This document shows, piece after piece, positions 1 through 9,385 of a DNA stretch of 64,000 nucleotides. Positions within the stretch are counted from its first letter, which is position 1, and the number at the start of each line of letters is the position of its first letter. The notes under the pieces are model-generated. The model was not told the DNA's origin and made no database searches. It worked only from the letters and a program-made list of their open reading frames with translations. Position numbers and translations under genes: made by a program. The DNA is from Flemingiibacterium sp964430755 (lineage in GTDB: Bacteria > Bacillota > Clostridia > Oscillospirales > CAG-272): NCBI GenBank assembly GCA_964430755.1, contig CAYSFT010000003.1, forward strand, positions 1 to 64,000. Direction: 5' to 3'.

Positions 1-2072
1 GTAAGCCCGGCTGTGACTGCGACCGCTACATGGAAATCTGGAACAACGTATTCTCGCAGTTCAACAACGACGGCAACGGCAACTATACCGAGCTTGCGCA
101 GAAAAATATCGACACCGGTATGGGACTTGAGCGTCTTGCTTGCGTAATGCAGGGCGTTGACAATCTCTTTGAGGTTGACACCGTAAGAAGCGTTCTCGAT
201 ACAGTTTGTAAGATTTCTGATAAAACCTACGGAAACGGCGGCGACACCGATGTTTCCATTCGCGTTGTTACCGACCACATCCGCTCGGCTACATTCATGA
301 TCTCCGACGGCGTTATTCCCTCAAACGAGGGACGCGGCTACGTTCTTCGCCGTATTCTTCGCCGTGCCGCACGTCACGGTAAGCTGCTTGGTATCAACCG
401 CCCGTTCCTCACGGAGCTTTGCGAGGTGGTTGTTGAAACCAACAAGGCAGGCTATCCCGAGCTTGTCGAAAAGCACGACTACATTATCAAGGTAATCGCA
501 ATGGAAGAAGAGCGTTTTGATGCAACGATCGACGCAGGTCTTTCCATTCTCTCAAATCTCATCCGCCGTGCACTCACAGACGGTGTTGATACCATTTCCG
601 GCGATGAGGTGTTCAAGCTCTATGACACATTCGGCTTCCCGATCGACCTTACCCGTGAAATCGCGGCTGAACAGAACCTCAAGATCGACGAGGTAACCTT
701 TACCGAGCTTATGAACGCGCAGAAGAATCGCGCAAGAAACGCACGCGGAAATATCAGTGGTTGGAGCGACTCCTCAAAGATGCTTCTCGACGGCATGGCA
801 AAGACCGAATTTACAGGCTACACCGAAACCACCACCGAAAACGCAAAGGTTCTCGCAATAATCGTTGACGATGAGAGCGTTGAGCGCGTGACCGAGGGCG
901 ACTTCACACTTATCCTTGACAAGACTCCCTTCTACGGTGAAGGCGGCGGTCAGGTTGGAGATATCGGTACAATCTACGATCATGATACAATGATCTCTGT
1001 CACCGACACCAAGAAATCCGACGGCGTTTACATCCATCTCTGCACCATCGCAAACGGCGACGTTAAAGTGGGCGATCTCGTCCGCGCAGAGGTTGATGCA
1101 ACTAACCGCTCGGCAATCATGCGCAATCACTCGGCGGCACATCTTCTCCAGGCGGCACTCCGTCAGGTGCTCGGCTCACACGTTGAGCAGGCAGGCTCGT
1201 ATGTTGACTCCACCAGATGCCGTTTCGACTTCACTCATTTCGCGGCACTCACTCCCGAGGAAATAAATAAGGTTGAAGCTCTTGTTAACGCACACATTCT
1301 TCTCGGCGAGGATATCGTAACCAAGGAAACCGACATCGAAACTGCTCGCAAGGAAGGCGCAATGGCACTCTTTGGCGAAAAGTACGGCGATGTTGTCCGC
1401 ATGGTAAAGATGGGCACGTTCTCAACCGAGCTTTGCGGCGGTACACATCTTGACAACACTGCAAAAGTTGGACTTTTCAAGATTATTTCCGAATCCTCCG
1501 TTGCGGCAGGTGTGCGCCGTGTTGAAGCGATCACCGGTCTCGGCGTTCTCGCGTTCATTAAGGAGCAGGAGAAGATGATCGCCGATACAGCTCACGAAAT
1601 GAAGACAAATCCTGCAGAGATCGTTAAGCGTGCAACCCAGCTCACAGAGGAGCTCAAGGCGGCAAAGCATGAGATCGAAGCGCTCAACAATAAGATCGCG
1701 GCTTCCAAGACTGCTGATATTATGAACAATGCAGTCAAGGTCGGAAGCGTTACCGTTATCGCGGCAACAACCGAGGGTATGGCTCCCGATGCGGCACGTC
1801 AGGTCATCGACGACCTCAAGGCAAAGGACGACTCGATTGTTGCACTGCTCACAACCAACATCGACGGCAAGCTGAACCTCGTTTGCGGATGCGGCAAGGC
1901 GGCAGTTGCGGCAGGTGCTATGGCAGGTAAGATCGTCGGTGCTGCGGCAGCTATTGCAGGCGGCAAGGGCGGTGGACGTCCCGATAACGCTATGGCAGGC
2001 GCGACTGATGCATCCAAGCTCGCAGATGCGGTTGCGGCTGTACCCGGAATCGTTGAGGGTATGCTGAAATAA
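1..2072 (+). CDS. alaS: Alanyl-tRNA synthetase, 5' end cut by the window
   Basis: Charges tRNA-Ala with alanine in the cytoplasm and edits mischarged Ser/Gly. The frame is open from base 3, and the residues before the first ATG (base 30), including GCDCDRY, match the conserved AlaS block preceding MEIWNNVF. The gene therefore starts upstream; about 190 N-terminal residues holding the first catalytic motifs are missing by truncation. Visible parts are the end of the aminoacylation domain, the tRNA-binding helical part with RRILRRAARHGK, the editing domain with the zinc-type HSAAHLL and CGGTH motifs, and the C-terminal DHHA1-like domain ending in a Gly-rich GGKGGGRPDNA segment. A strong terminator follows 20 bases after the stop. 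Certain at family level. Confidence 0.98.
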   Translation, partial: KPGCDCDRYMEIWNNVFSQFNNDGNGNYTELAQKNIDTGMGLERLACVMQGVDNLFEVDTVRSVLDTVCKISDKTYGNGGDTDVSIRVVTDHIRSATFMISDGVIPSNEGRGYVLRRILRRAARHGKLLGINRPFLTELCEVVVETNKAGYPELVEKHDYIIKVIAMEEERFDATIDAGLSILSNLIRRALTDGVDTISGDEVFKLYDTFGFPIDLTREIAAEQNLKIDEVTFTELMNAQKNRARNARGNISGWSDSSKMLLDGMAKTEFTGYTETTTENAKVLAIIVDDESVERVTEGDFTLILDKTPFYGEGGGQVGDIGTIYDHDTMISVTDTKKSDGVYIHLCTIANGDVKVGDLVRAEVDATNRSAIMRNHSAAHLLQAALRQVLGSHVEQAGSYVDSTRCRFDFTHFAALTPEEINKVEALVNAHILLGEDIVTKETDIETARKEGAMALFGEKYGDVVRMVKMGTFSTELCGGTHLDNTAKVGLFKIISESSVAAGVRRVEAITGLGVLAFIKEQEKMIADTAHEMKTNPAEIVKRATQLTEELKAAKHEIEALNNKIAASKTADIMNNAVKVGSVTVIAATTEGMAPDAARQVIDDLKAKDDSIVALLTTNIDGKLNLVCGCGKAAVAAGAMAGKIVGAAAAIAGGKGGGRPDNAMAGATDASKLADAVAAVPGIVEGMLK

Positions 2073-2092
2073 GCCCAAATAAATAAAAATTT

Positions 2093-2127
2093 ACTCCCGA
2101 AGATTTTGATGTCTTCGGGAGTTTTTC
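2093..2127. terminator. Bidirectional intrinsic terminator between alaS and the ECF gene
   Basis: A perfect 11-bp stem (ACTCCCGAAGA at 2093-2103 with TCTTCGGGAGT at 2112-2122, 8-base loop) is followed by TTTTT on the plus strand and by an AT-rich run ending in TTTTT on the minus strand. It sits between the convergent ends of alaS and the ECF ATPase gene and probably serves both. Confidence 0.9.
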
Positions 2128-4463
2128 TATATATCGTATTTCCTTGCAACACGCGAAAGCCTGTTCACCATCGGCATACCGACTACCGCTAAAAATACAG
2201 TCGTTGATACTGCTCTGACTATGTCTATCGGCAATCCGCTTGCAAAATATGTAAGTGCCAATTCAAATGTCGGCTCTTGAACCCAAAGAAGCATCGACGC
2301 AGGATTCATTATGCCGCCGTAAATGACTATCGAGGCAAAGATTCCGTAAAGACAAAGCTTTATCCGCGACGGCTTCACAAAACGGAATATCACGCCTGCG
2401 AAAAAACCAACAAAACCGAGCGCCACCATCTGCCACGGAGTCCAAGGGCCGTGACCGAACATGAGGTTTGAGGCAAGCATGGTAATCGCACCGACCGTGA
2501 AGCCTTTCCCTGCTCCAAGTGCGGCAGCGGCAGCAACAGTTATCGCAATAACCGGCTTACATTCGGGAACCATGAAAAAGACGCCTCGTCCGGCAACGCC
2601 TATCGCACATAGGGATGCTATCACCGCAAGCTCTCTCGCACGCGGTCTTTTTCCCTCGAGCATAATAACAAAGCCTGCAAGTATTTCAAAAACGACAAGA
2701 AGCGACGTGATATAATATCGACGGTTACCGAAATATCTGCTGCCGAAATATACAGTCAGCGGAATCAGAACAAGCATGAGTATCGCCGCGATAACGGAAA
2801 ACGGTGTGATGCGTCTTTTTTGCGGTTTGACAGTGCTCTCACCGTTCAGGGCACGTGACACTTTTTTCTTTTCGAGAAGAGACACCGGCTCACTCGCGTC
2901 AAACCTTGAAACAAGTTCACGAACAGTCGCCGAAGGGAGTATTCCTCTTGTGATACGAGCAGTCGCAGTCGTGTAATAATTAGTTGAATTAAAGAATTCA
3001 TGCGGCACAGCTTCGGTAACAATCGCACCGCCGAAAAACATCGCGCATCTGTCTGACACTTCGGCACAAAATTCCGCATCGTGACTGACCATTATCACCG
3101 ATTTTCCATCCTCCGCAAGCTTTCCGAGAATTTCGGCAAAATGAGCTTTGAACGTGTCGTCCATACCCTTTGTCGGCTCGTCAACAAGCAGAATGTCGGG
3201 ATCTGTCAAGAGTATTTTCGCAAGTGCGGCACGTTGTTTTTCGCCGCCCGAGAGGTCGAACGGATGAAAATCAAGTAGAGCTTCAATCTGACACAGCTCA
3301 GCCGCTTCAAGATAATCAGACGATATTTCTGCAAGCTCGTCACGCACAGTATTACGCGAAAACAGCACCGTAACATCCTGCGGCATGAGTACGCATTTTC
3401 CTTTAATCTCTATCTCGCCCGACTGTGCTTTTCTTGCACCCGAAAGCAGTGAAAGCATTGTGCTCTTTCCGCTTCCGTTACCGCCGAGGATAGACAATAT
3501 CTCGCCGCGCTTAAGCTCAAGCGATAAACCGCTCACCACTTCAGGCGATATCGGCTCGTACCGAAAGTGCAGCTCATGCGCCGAAAGCACCGTATCGGAG
3601 TTGTTACTTTGACAAGGAGGAAGCTCTGACGGTGTGTGATTTTTAAGAAACTCACCGAGAAATTCGCGTCCGTCGCGAACAGTGTTCGGCATTTCCCCGT
3701 CAGATTCATGAAGTATATTCCAGATACGTGACGCTGCAGGCATGAAACCGTACATTTCACGAGGCAAAACACGTCCAAGCTCACTCGGTGCAGTATCGGC
3801 AATTATCTTTCCGTCTGACATTACGATAACCCGGTCGGAAATCGGAAACGCTTCTTCAAGTCGGTGCTCACTCAGAATGACCGTGATTCCAAGCTCACGG
3901 TTAAGACGTCCGAGCGCGGCAATATACTGTGTGGCGGCTATCGGATCAAGCTGTGAGGTCGGCTCATCAAGTATCAGCACCTCGGGACGCATCGCCATGA
4001 CAGATGCTAAATTGACAAGCTGCTTTTGTCCGCCCGAAAGCTCGGTAACGTCCGAATCAAACTTATCGGCTATACCGAAATATTCCGCAGTTTCGGCAAC
4101 TCTTGCACGTATCTCATCTGTCGAAAGCCCAAGGCTTTCAAGTCCGAAAGCAAGCTCATGCCACACCTTATCAGTGACGAACTGCTCCTCGGGCGACTGC
4201 ATGACAAAGCCTATATGCTCACATTCCTCACGTGCCGAGAGCGAATGAATATCCTTGCCGTCATAGAGGATGGTTCCCGACATATCACCGTGCGGAGTCA
4301 AAGACGGCTTGAGATGGCGCAGAAGTGTCGTTTTTCCGCATCCGCTTGCACCGCATACAGTAATAAACTCGCCGCGCTTAACCGTAAGATCAATTCCGTC
4401 AAGAGCGTTCACGTTACGTGTCGGATACATATAATGGAGGTTCTCAATTTTTAATTTTTCCAT
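2127..4463 (-). CDS. ECF transporter: two ATPase domains fused to a membrane S-like domain
   Basis: Energises uptake of a vitamin-like or metal substrate together with EcfT. Two ABC domains are present. The first has Walker A GASGCGKT at 38-45, LSGGQ at 142-146 and Walker B LILDEP at 163-168. The second has Walker A around 327-335, LSGGE at 404-408 and Walker B LLVDEP around 425-430. From about residue 555 a hydrophobic domain with five or six membrane segments follows; its FGHGPWTPWQM block is typical of ECF S components of the broad ECF_trnsprt type. One 778-residue protein thus replaces the usual two ATPases and the S component. The start overlaps the end of ecfT by 20 bases, and an SD (GGAGGTAAG) lies just upstream. 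The substrate cannot be read from the sequence; cobalamin is one possibility by family resemblance only. Confidence 0.88.
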   Translation of the reverse strand: MEKLKIENLHYMYPTRNVNALDGIDLTVKRGEFITVCGASGCGKTTLLRHLKPSLTPHGDMSGTILYDGKDIHSLSAREECEHIGFVMQSPEEQFVTDKVWHELAFGLESLGLSTDEIRARVAETAEYFGIADKFDSDVTELSGGQKQLVNLASVMAMRPEVLILDEPTSQLDPIAATQYIAALGRLNRELGITVILSEHRLEEAFPISDRVIVMSDGKIIADTAPSELGRVLPREMYGFMPAASRIWNILHESDGEMPNTVRDGREFLGEFLKNHTPSELPPCQSNNSDTVLSAHELHFRYEPISPEVVSGLSLELKRGEILSILGGNGSGKSTMLSLLSGARKAQSGEIEIKGKCVLMPQDVTVLFSRNTVRDELAEISSDYLEAAELCQIEALLDFHPFDLSGGEKQRAALAKILLTDPDILLVDEPTKGMDDTFKAHFAEILGKLAEDGKSVIMVSHDAEFCAEVSDRCAMFFGGAIVTEAVPHEFFNSTNYYTTATARITRGILPSATVRELVSRFDASEPVSLLEKKKVSRALNGESTVKPQKRRITPFSVIAAILMLVLIPLTVYFGSRYFGNRRYYITSLLVVFEILAGFVIMLEGKRPRARELAVIASLCAIGVAGRGVFFMVPECKPVIAITVAAAAALGAGKGFTVGAITMLASNLMFGHGPWTPWQMVALGFVGFFAGVIFRFVKPSRIKLCLYGIFASIVIYGGIMNPASMLLWVQEPTFELALTYFASGLPIDIVRAVSTTVFLAVVGMPMVNRLSRVARKYDI

Positions 4464-5292
4464 GACTTACCTCCAATAAAAGCGGAAATGAACACAAAAA
4501 TGCGTAAATGATGATACAGCTGACACCAAACGGCGTTATCTTTGCAAACTGTATAGTCGGATAAAAGCGAAAATCAAGCACACCGTAAGCGATGCCGCTG
4601 ATAAAATATGCGCACATTACAAGTATCGCAGTGAGTGCATCACGGTCACGGTCTTCAAAGCGATACCGTGTGAAGCTTGTCCGTCCCTTTATACCCCAGC
4701 CGCGACTTTTCATCGAATCGGCAACGTCGAGCGAATTTTCGAGTGACCACGTCATCGAAGCCGATATCGCCGCCGCACCGTACTTGATTTTATCGCGTTT
4801 GCGGCTTGGCACACCGAGAAGCGTGCATCTTGAATTATAAGCTTCACCGATGTGCAAGACAAATCGCGGCACGAAACGAAGTATCATTGAAAGGATAATC
4901 GCAAGTGATGGGAATACTCGTCCGATGAAATAATGTAATTTGTCCGCTGTAAATATTTTTGAAAAAACGATACACAGCATAACAGCCGCGCCGAGCATAA
5001 TCGCCGCAGAAACACCGTAAACGATGCTTTCAAGAGTTAGCGGATTTCCTGAGGGAAAATATGCGAGAATCGTCACGCCTTTGTGTGAAAACATAGGATT
5101 GACAATCGCCGTCACGACCATCATCGGAAAAAGCAAACCAAGAAAGCGGCTCTTTGCGAGTCTAAACTGCATGATACACGCTGAAACAAGGAGAAAAGCA
5201 CTCGTCAGCGGATTCATATAAAAAACGCTGATACCGCCAACTGCAAGAAACCACACAAGATTCACGAGCGGATGAAAGTCCGAAAAACGCAT
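4444..5292 (-). CDS. ecfT: ECF transporter transmembrane component EcfT (CbiQ family)
   Basis: Membrane scaffold that couples the ECF ATPases to the substrate-binding S component. The 282-residue protein has four to six hydrophobic segments, and near residues 190-200 the short DSMKSRGWG motif, the Ala/Ser-Arg-Gly coupling signature of EcfT. The start is supported by AAGGAGGTG six bases upstream of the ATG. It lies 31 bases after hydF with no terminator between, so it is probably on the hydrogenase-maturation transcript, and it overlaps the fused ATPase/S gene downstream. Family assignment is firm; the substrate is unknown. Confidence 0.9.
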   Translation of the reverse strand: MRFSDFHPLVNLVWFLAVGGISVFYMNPLTSAFLLVSACIMQFRLAKSRFLGLLFPMMVVTAIVNPMFSHKGVTILAYFPSGNPLTLESIVYGVSAAIMLGAAVMLCIVFSKIFTADKLHYFIGRVFPSLAIILSMILRFVPRFVLHIGEAYNSRCTLLGVPSRKRDKIKYGAAAISASMTWSLENSLDVADSMKSRGWGIKGRTSFTRYRFEDRDRDALTAILVMCAYFISGIAYGVLDFRFYPTIQFAKITPFGVSCIIIYAFLCSFPLLLEVSHGKIKN

Positions 5293-5323
5293 ATTTTCAC
5301 CTCCTTAATTTTAGTATATTTTC

Positions 5324-6490
5324 TTACAGTAACGGCTTTGCGGCACGCGAAAGAATACCGTGCATATGTGCGATTGCAACTCCGTAATTTGTGATAGGCA
5401 AACCTGCACGCTCTGCAAGTGCAAAACGGTGTGCAAGCTCACGCCCATTAAGCGTACATCCGCCGCAGTGAATAACCAGTTTAAAATCCGAAAGGTCAGA
5501 CGGAAATTCCGTTCCGGAAGTAAAAACAAACTCCGGCTCGACTCCCGTATGCTTGCGTATCCACATGGGAAGCTTCACCGTGCCTATATCCTCACATTGA
5601 CGGTGATGTGTACAACCCTCGGAAATGAGTATCTTGTCGCCATTCTTTATTGTATCAAGTGCCGCCGCACCCTTGACCGCCTGCGCGAAATTTCCCTTGT
5701 AACGTGCCATCAACATGGAAAATGACGTAAGCGGTAAGGTTTCCGGAACGAGCTTTGACACCATACCGAAAACCTGCGAATCGGTAACGACCATCTTGGC
5801 ATTAACACTTGCAAGAGCCGCTTCAAGCTCGGTTTCACGACAAACTATCGGCATTGCACCGGCTTCGAGAAGATCGCGTATAACCTGCTGCTGCGGCAAG
5901 ATCAGTCTGCCTTTAGGCGCGGAAGCGTCAATCGGTGTAACAAGAATAACAATATCACCGCGGCAGACAAGATCGCCGATCAAACGCTGTTCCGGCTCTT
6001 TTTTAACAAAGGATGCAAGCTTTTCTTTAAGCTCATTTATGCCGGTTCCGGCGGTGGCACTGACGCATATTGCATCCTCTGCTGTTAGTTCTGCAAGGTC
6101 ACACTTATTGTAAACGGTTACAAACGGCACACCTCTTGCTTTAACATCATCAAGCAGTGCACGTTCGTATTCGCTTATCCCCCTCGAAGCGTCAACAACA
6201 ATGATAGCAATATCGGTCTTTGCAAGAACCTGACGTGTTTTTTCAACTCGCATTTCGCCAAGCTCACCAACGTCATCGAGTCCCGGCGTATCCGTGATCA
6301 TAACAGGACCGAGCGGCAATAACTCCATTGCCTTTGAAACGGGGTCAGTAGTCGTTCCGGCAACGTCTGAAACGATTGCAAGCTTCTGTCCGGTAAGCGC
6401 GTTTATGAGTGCGGATTTACCTGCGTTTCGCCGTCCGAAGATACCGATGTGTATTCGCTCACCGGACGGTGTTTGATTAAGTTCTGACAT
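5324..6490 (-). CDS. hydF: [FeFe]-hydrogenase maturation GTPase HydF
   Basis: Scaffold protein on which the 2Fe subcluster of the H-cluster is assembled before transfer to apo-hydrogenase. It has an N-terminal Era-like GTPase domain (G1 GRRNAGKS at 19-26, DTPG and NKCD further on), a middle dimerisation domain, and a C-terminal cluster domain with the CTHHRQC segment and the HCGGC motif that bind the [4Fe-4S] cluster. The 388-residue length is normal for the family. It lies 9 bases after hydG, with AAGGTGG as its SD. Together with HydE and HydG it completes the maturation set; no hydrogenase structural gene is in the window. Confidence 0.97.
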   Translation of the reverse strand: MSELNQTPSGERIHIGIFGRRNAGKSALINALTGQKLAIVSDVAGTTTDPVSKAMELLPLGPVMITDTPGLDDVGELGEMRVEKTRQVLAKTDIAIIVVDASRGISEYERALLDDVKARGVPFVTVYNKCDLAELTAEDAICVSATAGTGINELKEKLASFVKKEPEQRLIGDLVCRGDIVILVTPIDASAPKGRLILPQQQVIRDLLEAGAMPIVCRETELEAALASVNAKMVVTDSQVFGMVSKLVPETLPLTSFSMLMARYKGNFAQAVKGAAALDTIKNGDKILISEGCTHHRQCEDIGTVKLPMWIRKHTGVEPEFVFTSGTEFPSDLSDFKLVIHCGGCTLNGRELAHRFALAERAGLPITNYGVAIAHMHGILSRAAKPLL

Positions 6491-6499
6491 AAAACCACC

Positions 6500-7918
6500 T
6501 TAAAATCTGAAATCTCTCTGACCGTTTCTGATATCCTTGAGATGTTTGATAACGAGCGAGCGAACCTTTTCATTGGGGATATTCGCAAGCTCACGGATGA
6601 TAAGGTCTGTACCGATAACCCTTGTGTCAAGCGATGCGTAGTCCATCAAATATTCCTTGAGTGTCATAAGGGCATTGGGATGGCAACAGTTCTGAATCTG
6701 CTTCGATTTACAGAGATCCATGAAGCGGTCACCGGTACGTCCCTCTCGGTAACAAGCTGTACAGAAGCTCGGGATGTAACCAAGTCTCATCAGCCAGTTT
6801 ACAACCTCATCGAGGGTACGGTTATCGGAAACGTCAAACTGTGACGAGTTTTCGTCCTCCGGCTCTGCCTCTGCATATCCGCCGACACTTGTACGTGATG
6901 CACCCGAAATCTGCGAAACACCAAGACGAAGCACCTTTTCACGCACTTCTTTGGATTCACGTGTCGAGATGATCATACCGGTATACGGAACGGAAATGCG
7001 GATAAGCGCGCAGATTTTTGCAAAAATCTCATCAGATATCGAATTATCGAATGCAGATGGATCAATGTCCTGCGCCTTTTTGATACGCGGTACGGAGATG
7101 GTATGAGGACCGACACCGTGTACAGCCTCAAGATGCTCGGCGTGCATGAGAAGTCCTGCAAACTCATAGCGGTAAAGCTCGAGTCCGAAAAGAACACCGA
7201 GTCCAACATCGTCAATGCCGCCCTCCATTGCGCGGTCCATCGCCTCAGTGTGGTAGCAGTAATCGTGCTTCGGACCGGTGGGATGGAGTTTCTCGTAGCT
7301 TTCCTTGTGATATGTCTCCTGGAAAAGGATATAAGTACCGATTCCTGCATCGCGGAGCTTGCGGTAGTTTTCAACCGTGGTTGCGGCAATGTTCACGTTA
7401 ACGCGGCGGATAGCACCATTCTTGTGCTTGATTGAATAGATAGTGTTGATCGATTCGAGGATATATTCGATCGGATTGTTAACGGGATCCTCACCTGCTT
7501 CGATTGCAAGACGCTTGTGTCCCATATCCTGAAGCGCGATAACTTCTTTCTTGATTTCCTCTTGCGTCAGCTTCTTTCTTGTAATGCACTTATTTTTGAG
7601 GTGATACGGGCAGTAAACACAGCCGTTAACACAGTAGTTCGAGAGGTAAAGCGGCGCGAACATAACAATACGGTTGCCGTAAAAATCCTTCTTGATCTGC
7701 TCGGCAAGGGCGTACATTTCCTTGATTTTCGCCTCGTCCTCACAGGCAAGCAAGACAGATGCTTCACGGTGTGAAAGTCCCTTATATTCACGTGCCTTAT
7801 TGAGGATTTCGTCAATCAGCGCCATATCATCCTTATGCTCATCGGCATAGGCAAGTGTCGCTCTTATTTCTTCATCGGAAATAAATTCCTCAGCTTTTAA
7901 AGATTTGATGTCATACAT
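6500..7918 (-). CDS. hydG: [FeFe]-hydrogenase maturase HydG, radical SAM tyrosine lyase
   Basis: Cleaves tyrosine to p-cresol and dehydroglycine and yields the CO and CN ligands of the H-cluster iron. The radical SAM motif is CX3CX2C at Cys96, Cys100 and Cys103 (YCVNGCVYC). The C-terminal extension carries the second cluster site, starting CTACYREGRTGDRF with further Cys residues downstream. The length of 472 residues is typical. The SD is GAAAGGAATT before the ATG. It lies between hydE (15-base gap) and hydF in an operon. Confidence 0.97.
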   Translation of the reverse strand: MYDIKSLKAEEFISDEEIRATLAYADEHKDDMALIDEILNKAREYKGLSHREASVLLACEDEAKIKEMYALAEQIKKDFYGNRIVMFAPLYLSNYCVNGCVYCPYHLKNKCITRKKLTQEEIKKEVIALQDMGHKRLAIEAGEDPVNNPIEYILESINTIYSIKHKNGAIRRVNVNIAATTVENYRKLRDAGIGTYILFQETYHKESYEKLHPTGPKHDYCYHTEAMDRAMEGGIDDVGLGVLFGLELYRYEFAGLLMHAEHLEAVHGVGPHTISVPRIKKAQDIDPSAFDNSISDEIFAKICALIRISVPYTGMIISTRESKEVREKVLRLGVSQISGASRTSVGGYAEAEPEDENSSQFDVSDNRTLDEVVNWLMRLGYIPSFCTACYREGRTGDRFMDLCKSKQIQNCCHPNALMTLKEYLMDYASLDTRVIGTDLIIRELANIPNEKVRSLVIKHLKDIRNGQRDFRF

Positions 7919-7933
7919 AGTGTTTAATTCCTT

Positions 7934-8998
7934 TCATATATTTTTTGAGTCTCCGCGTGACATATCGAGCACGCAGTTTATTTTTGAAAATCTTTCGGCA
8001 AGCTCCTTAATATGCTCTGCGGTTTCATCGCCCGAGCAAAGCTTGTCATTGTAAAGTAAATATTTTTTTCGCACATCAACCGGCGAAAGATTCGGCATCA
8101 CGACATTAGCACCGGCAAGTATTCCGCGCTCACGCCCGTCGGGTGCTATTGTGCCAAGTGCCGTTGTTGCAGGTAAAAGGACCTTCGGAAGCAGGAGGCG
8201 TGTCAGGACAAGCATGAAAAGGACAAGTTCAAGTCCGCCTGCTGTAAAATCACGAAAAGGAGTGTCACGGTGTGGGATAAACGGGCCGATACCGACCATC
8301 TGCGGCTGCAATTCGAAAAGGAACAAGAGATCCGCCGCTAAATTCTCGCTTGTCTGATAAGGGGAGCCGACCATAAAGCCTGCACCAACCTGATATCCAA
8401 GCGATTTAAGGTCATAAAGACAGCGTTTGCGGTTTTCGAGCGTCAACGACTCGGGATGGAGCTTTGCATAGTGCTCATCGGTTGCCGACTCGTGACGGAG
8501 CAAAAATCTGTCGGCACCTGCTTCGCGTAAAGCTTTATATGATTCGTAAGACCGCTCGCCAACCGATAAGGTTACCGCAGCCTCGGGGTGTGCAGCTTTT
8601 ATTTTCGAAACGATACGTGTCAGCTTTTCATCAGCGAAATGACCGTCCTCGCCGCCTTGGAGTACAAAGGTGTTGAAGCCGAGTGAAGCACCGTAGTCAC
8701 AGCACTCTAAAATCTGTTCCTCGGTCAGGCGGTAACGCTCCGCATTCTTGTTGTCACGGCGCAGACCGCAGTAATAACAGTTGTTTTTGCAGTACGAAGT
8801 AAACTCAATAAGTCCTCGCAGGAATACACGTCTGCCGTAATGCTCATCACGAAGTGCTTCTGCCATTGCTCTGGCACGTTCATATAATTCCGCGGCAGTC
8901 TCACCGCCACGCTTAAATGTTTCTATCAGCTCGGAAAGCTCTTTCTTTGTAGGCAGATCGCCGTTTATAATCATTTCGAGCGTATCATTCACTCGCAT
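7934..8998 (-). CDS. hydE: [FeFe]-hydrogenase maturase HydE, radical SAM enzyme
   Basis: Radical SAM enzyme that acts on an iron complex from HydG during assembly of the bridging dithiolate of the H-cluster. The CX3CX2C motif is at Cys70, Cys74 and Cys77 of the chosen product (YCKNNCYYC). The open frame runs further upstream, but the start at 8998 (MRVNDTLEMI) is preferred: homologues begin there, AAAGG lies upstream, and the gene then overlaps the stop of the TM1266-type regulator by only 14 bases. The resulting length of 354 residues is normal. It is translationally coupled to its neighbour. Confidence 0.95.
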   Translation of the reverse strand: MRVNDTLEMIINGDLPTKKELSELIETFKRGGETAAELYERARAMAEALRDEHYGRRVFLRGLIEFTSYCKNNCYYCGLRRDNKNAERYRLTEEQILECCDYGASLGFNTFVLQGGEDGHFADEKLTRIVSKIKAAHPEAAVTLSVGERSYESYKALREAGADRFLLRHESATDEHYAKLHPESLTLENRKRCLYDLKSLGYQVGAGFMVGSPYQTSENLAADLLFLFELQPQMVGIGPFIPHRDTPFRDFTAGGLELVLFMLVLTRLLLPKVLLPATTALGTIAPDGRERGILAGANVVMPNLSPVDVRKKYLLYNDKLCSGDETAEHIKELAERFSKINCVLDMSRGDSKNI

Positions 8999-9245
8999 CA
9001 CCAACCTTTGAATAAATTGTTTTGGACGAAACGCCGGGAATGTTACCAAGCTTACCCGAAAGCGCGGCAATCACGTCCTGCGGCGCATCAACGGCAACGC
9101 TGATTATTGAGATACCGCGTTCCTTGTGCGGTATTCCCATGCGGCCAATAATATAGTCGCCGTAAGTATGAAGTATCTCATTAAGGCGTGCGACGGAATC
9201 GTGATTCTCAACAACAACGCCGATGAGAGCAACTCTTGTGTTCAT
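8985..9245 (-). CDS. TM1266-family putative regulator of the iron-only hydrogenase system
   Basis: An 86-residue protein of the small ACT/NikR-C-like family that travels with hydE/hydF/hydG and is called a putative iron-only hydrogenase system regulator. Its features are the short beta strand MNTRVALIGVVVE, the conserved HTYGDYIIGRMGIP region and the final segment VSSKTIYSKV. The start at 9245 is chosen because GGAGGAAAAG precedes it; the longer frame would run back through the leader terminator. It is the first gene of the transcript and overlaps hydE. It has no DNA-binding motif that I can see; the regulator name comes from family annotation, not from the sequence. Confidence 0.88.
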   Translation of the reverse strand: MNTRVALIGVVVENHDSVARLNEILHTYGDYIIGRMGIPHKERGISIISVAVDAPQDVIAALSGKLGNIPGVSSKTIYSKVGDASE

Positions 9246-9256
9246 TCTTTTCCTCC

Positions 9257-9385
9257 ATGAAAAAAGTCCTCGAAGCATCTGCCCGAGAACACACAAATAC
9301 AGTTACAGTACGCCCGTAACGCTATTATAGTGAACTTTCACCTCGGACGCATCCTTGGCGGCAGAACTTCTTTGTTAATATTATA
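9257..9385 (-). promoter_or_regulatory. Structured leader with terminator/antiterminator before the hydrogenase-maturation operon
   Basis: On the minus strand the transcript begins near 9373 and holds small hairpins (GTGA-AAGT-TCAC; GTTAC...GTAAC around 9305-9320). It then has a terminator: arms GTTCTCG (9290-9284) and CGAGGAC (9272-9266), followed by six Ts directly before the SD. The upstream segment GTCCGAG (9348-9342) can pair over seven bases with CTCGGGC (9287-9281), which overlaps the 5' arm of the terminator. The two folds exclude each other, as in a transcription-terminating riboswitch. I cannot match it to a known class. GGTGAAAGT and GGGCGTACTGTAA faintly recall the cobalamin riboswitch core, but its other conserved boxes are absent. 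Confidence 0.6.

Noticed and set aside
9257..9385. Cobalamin riboswitch in the hydrogenase-maturation leader
   Set aside because: GGTGAAAGT and ACTGTAA occur, but the AAGCCAGGAGACC-type box and the remaining conserved arms are missing and the leader is too short.
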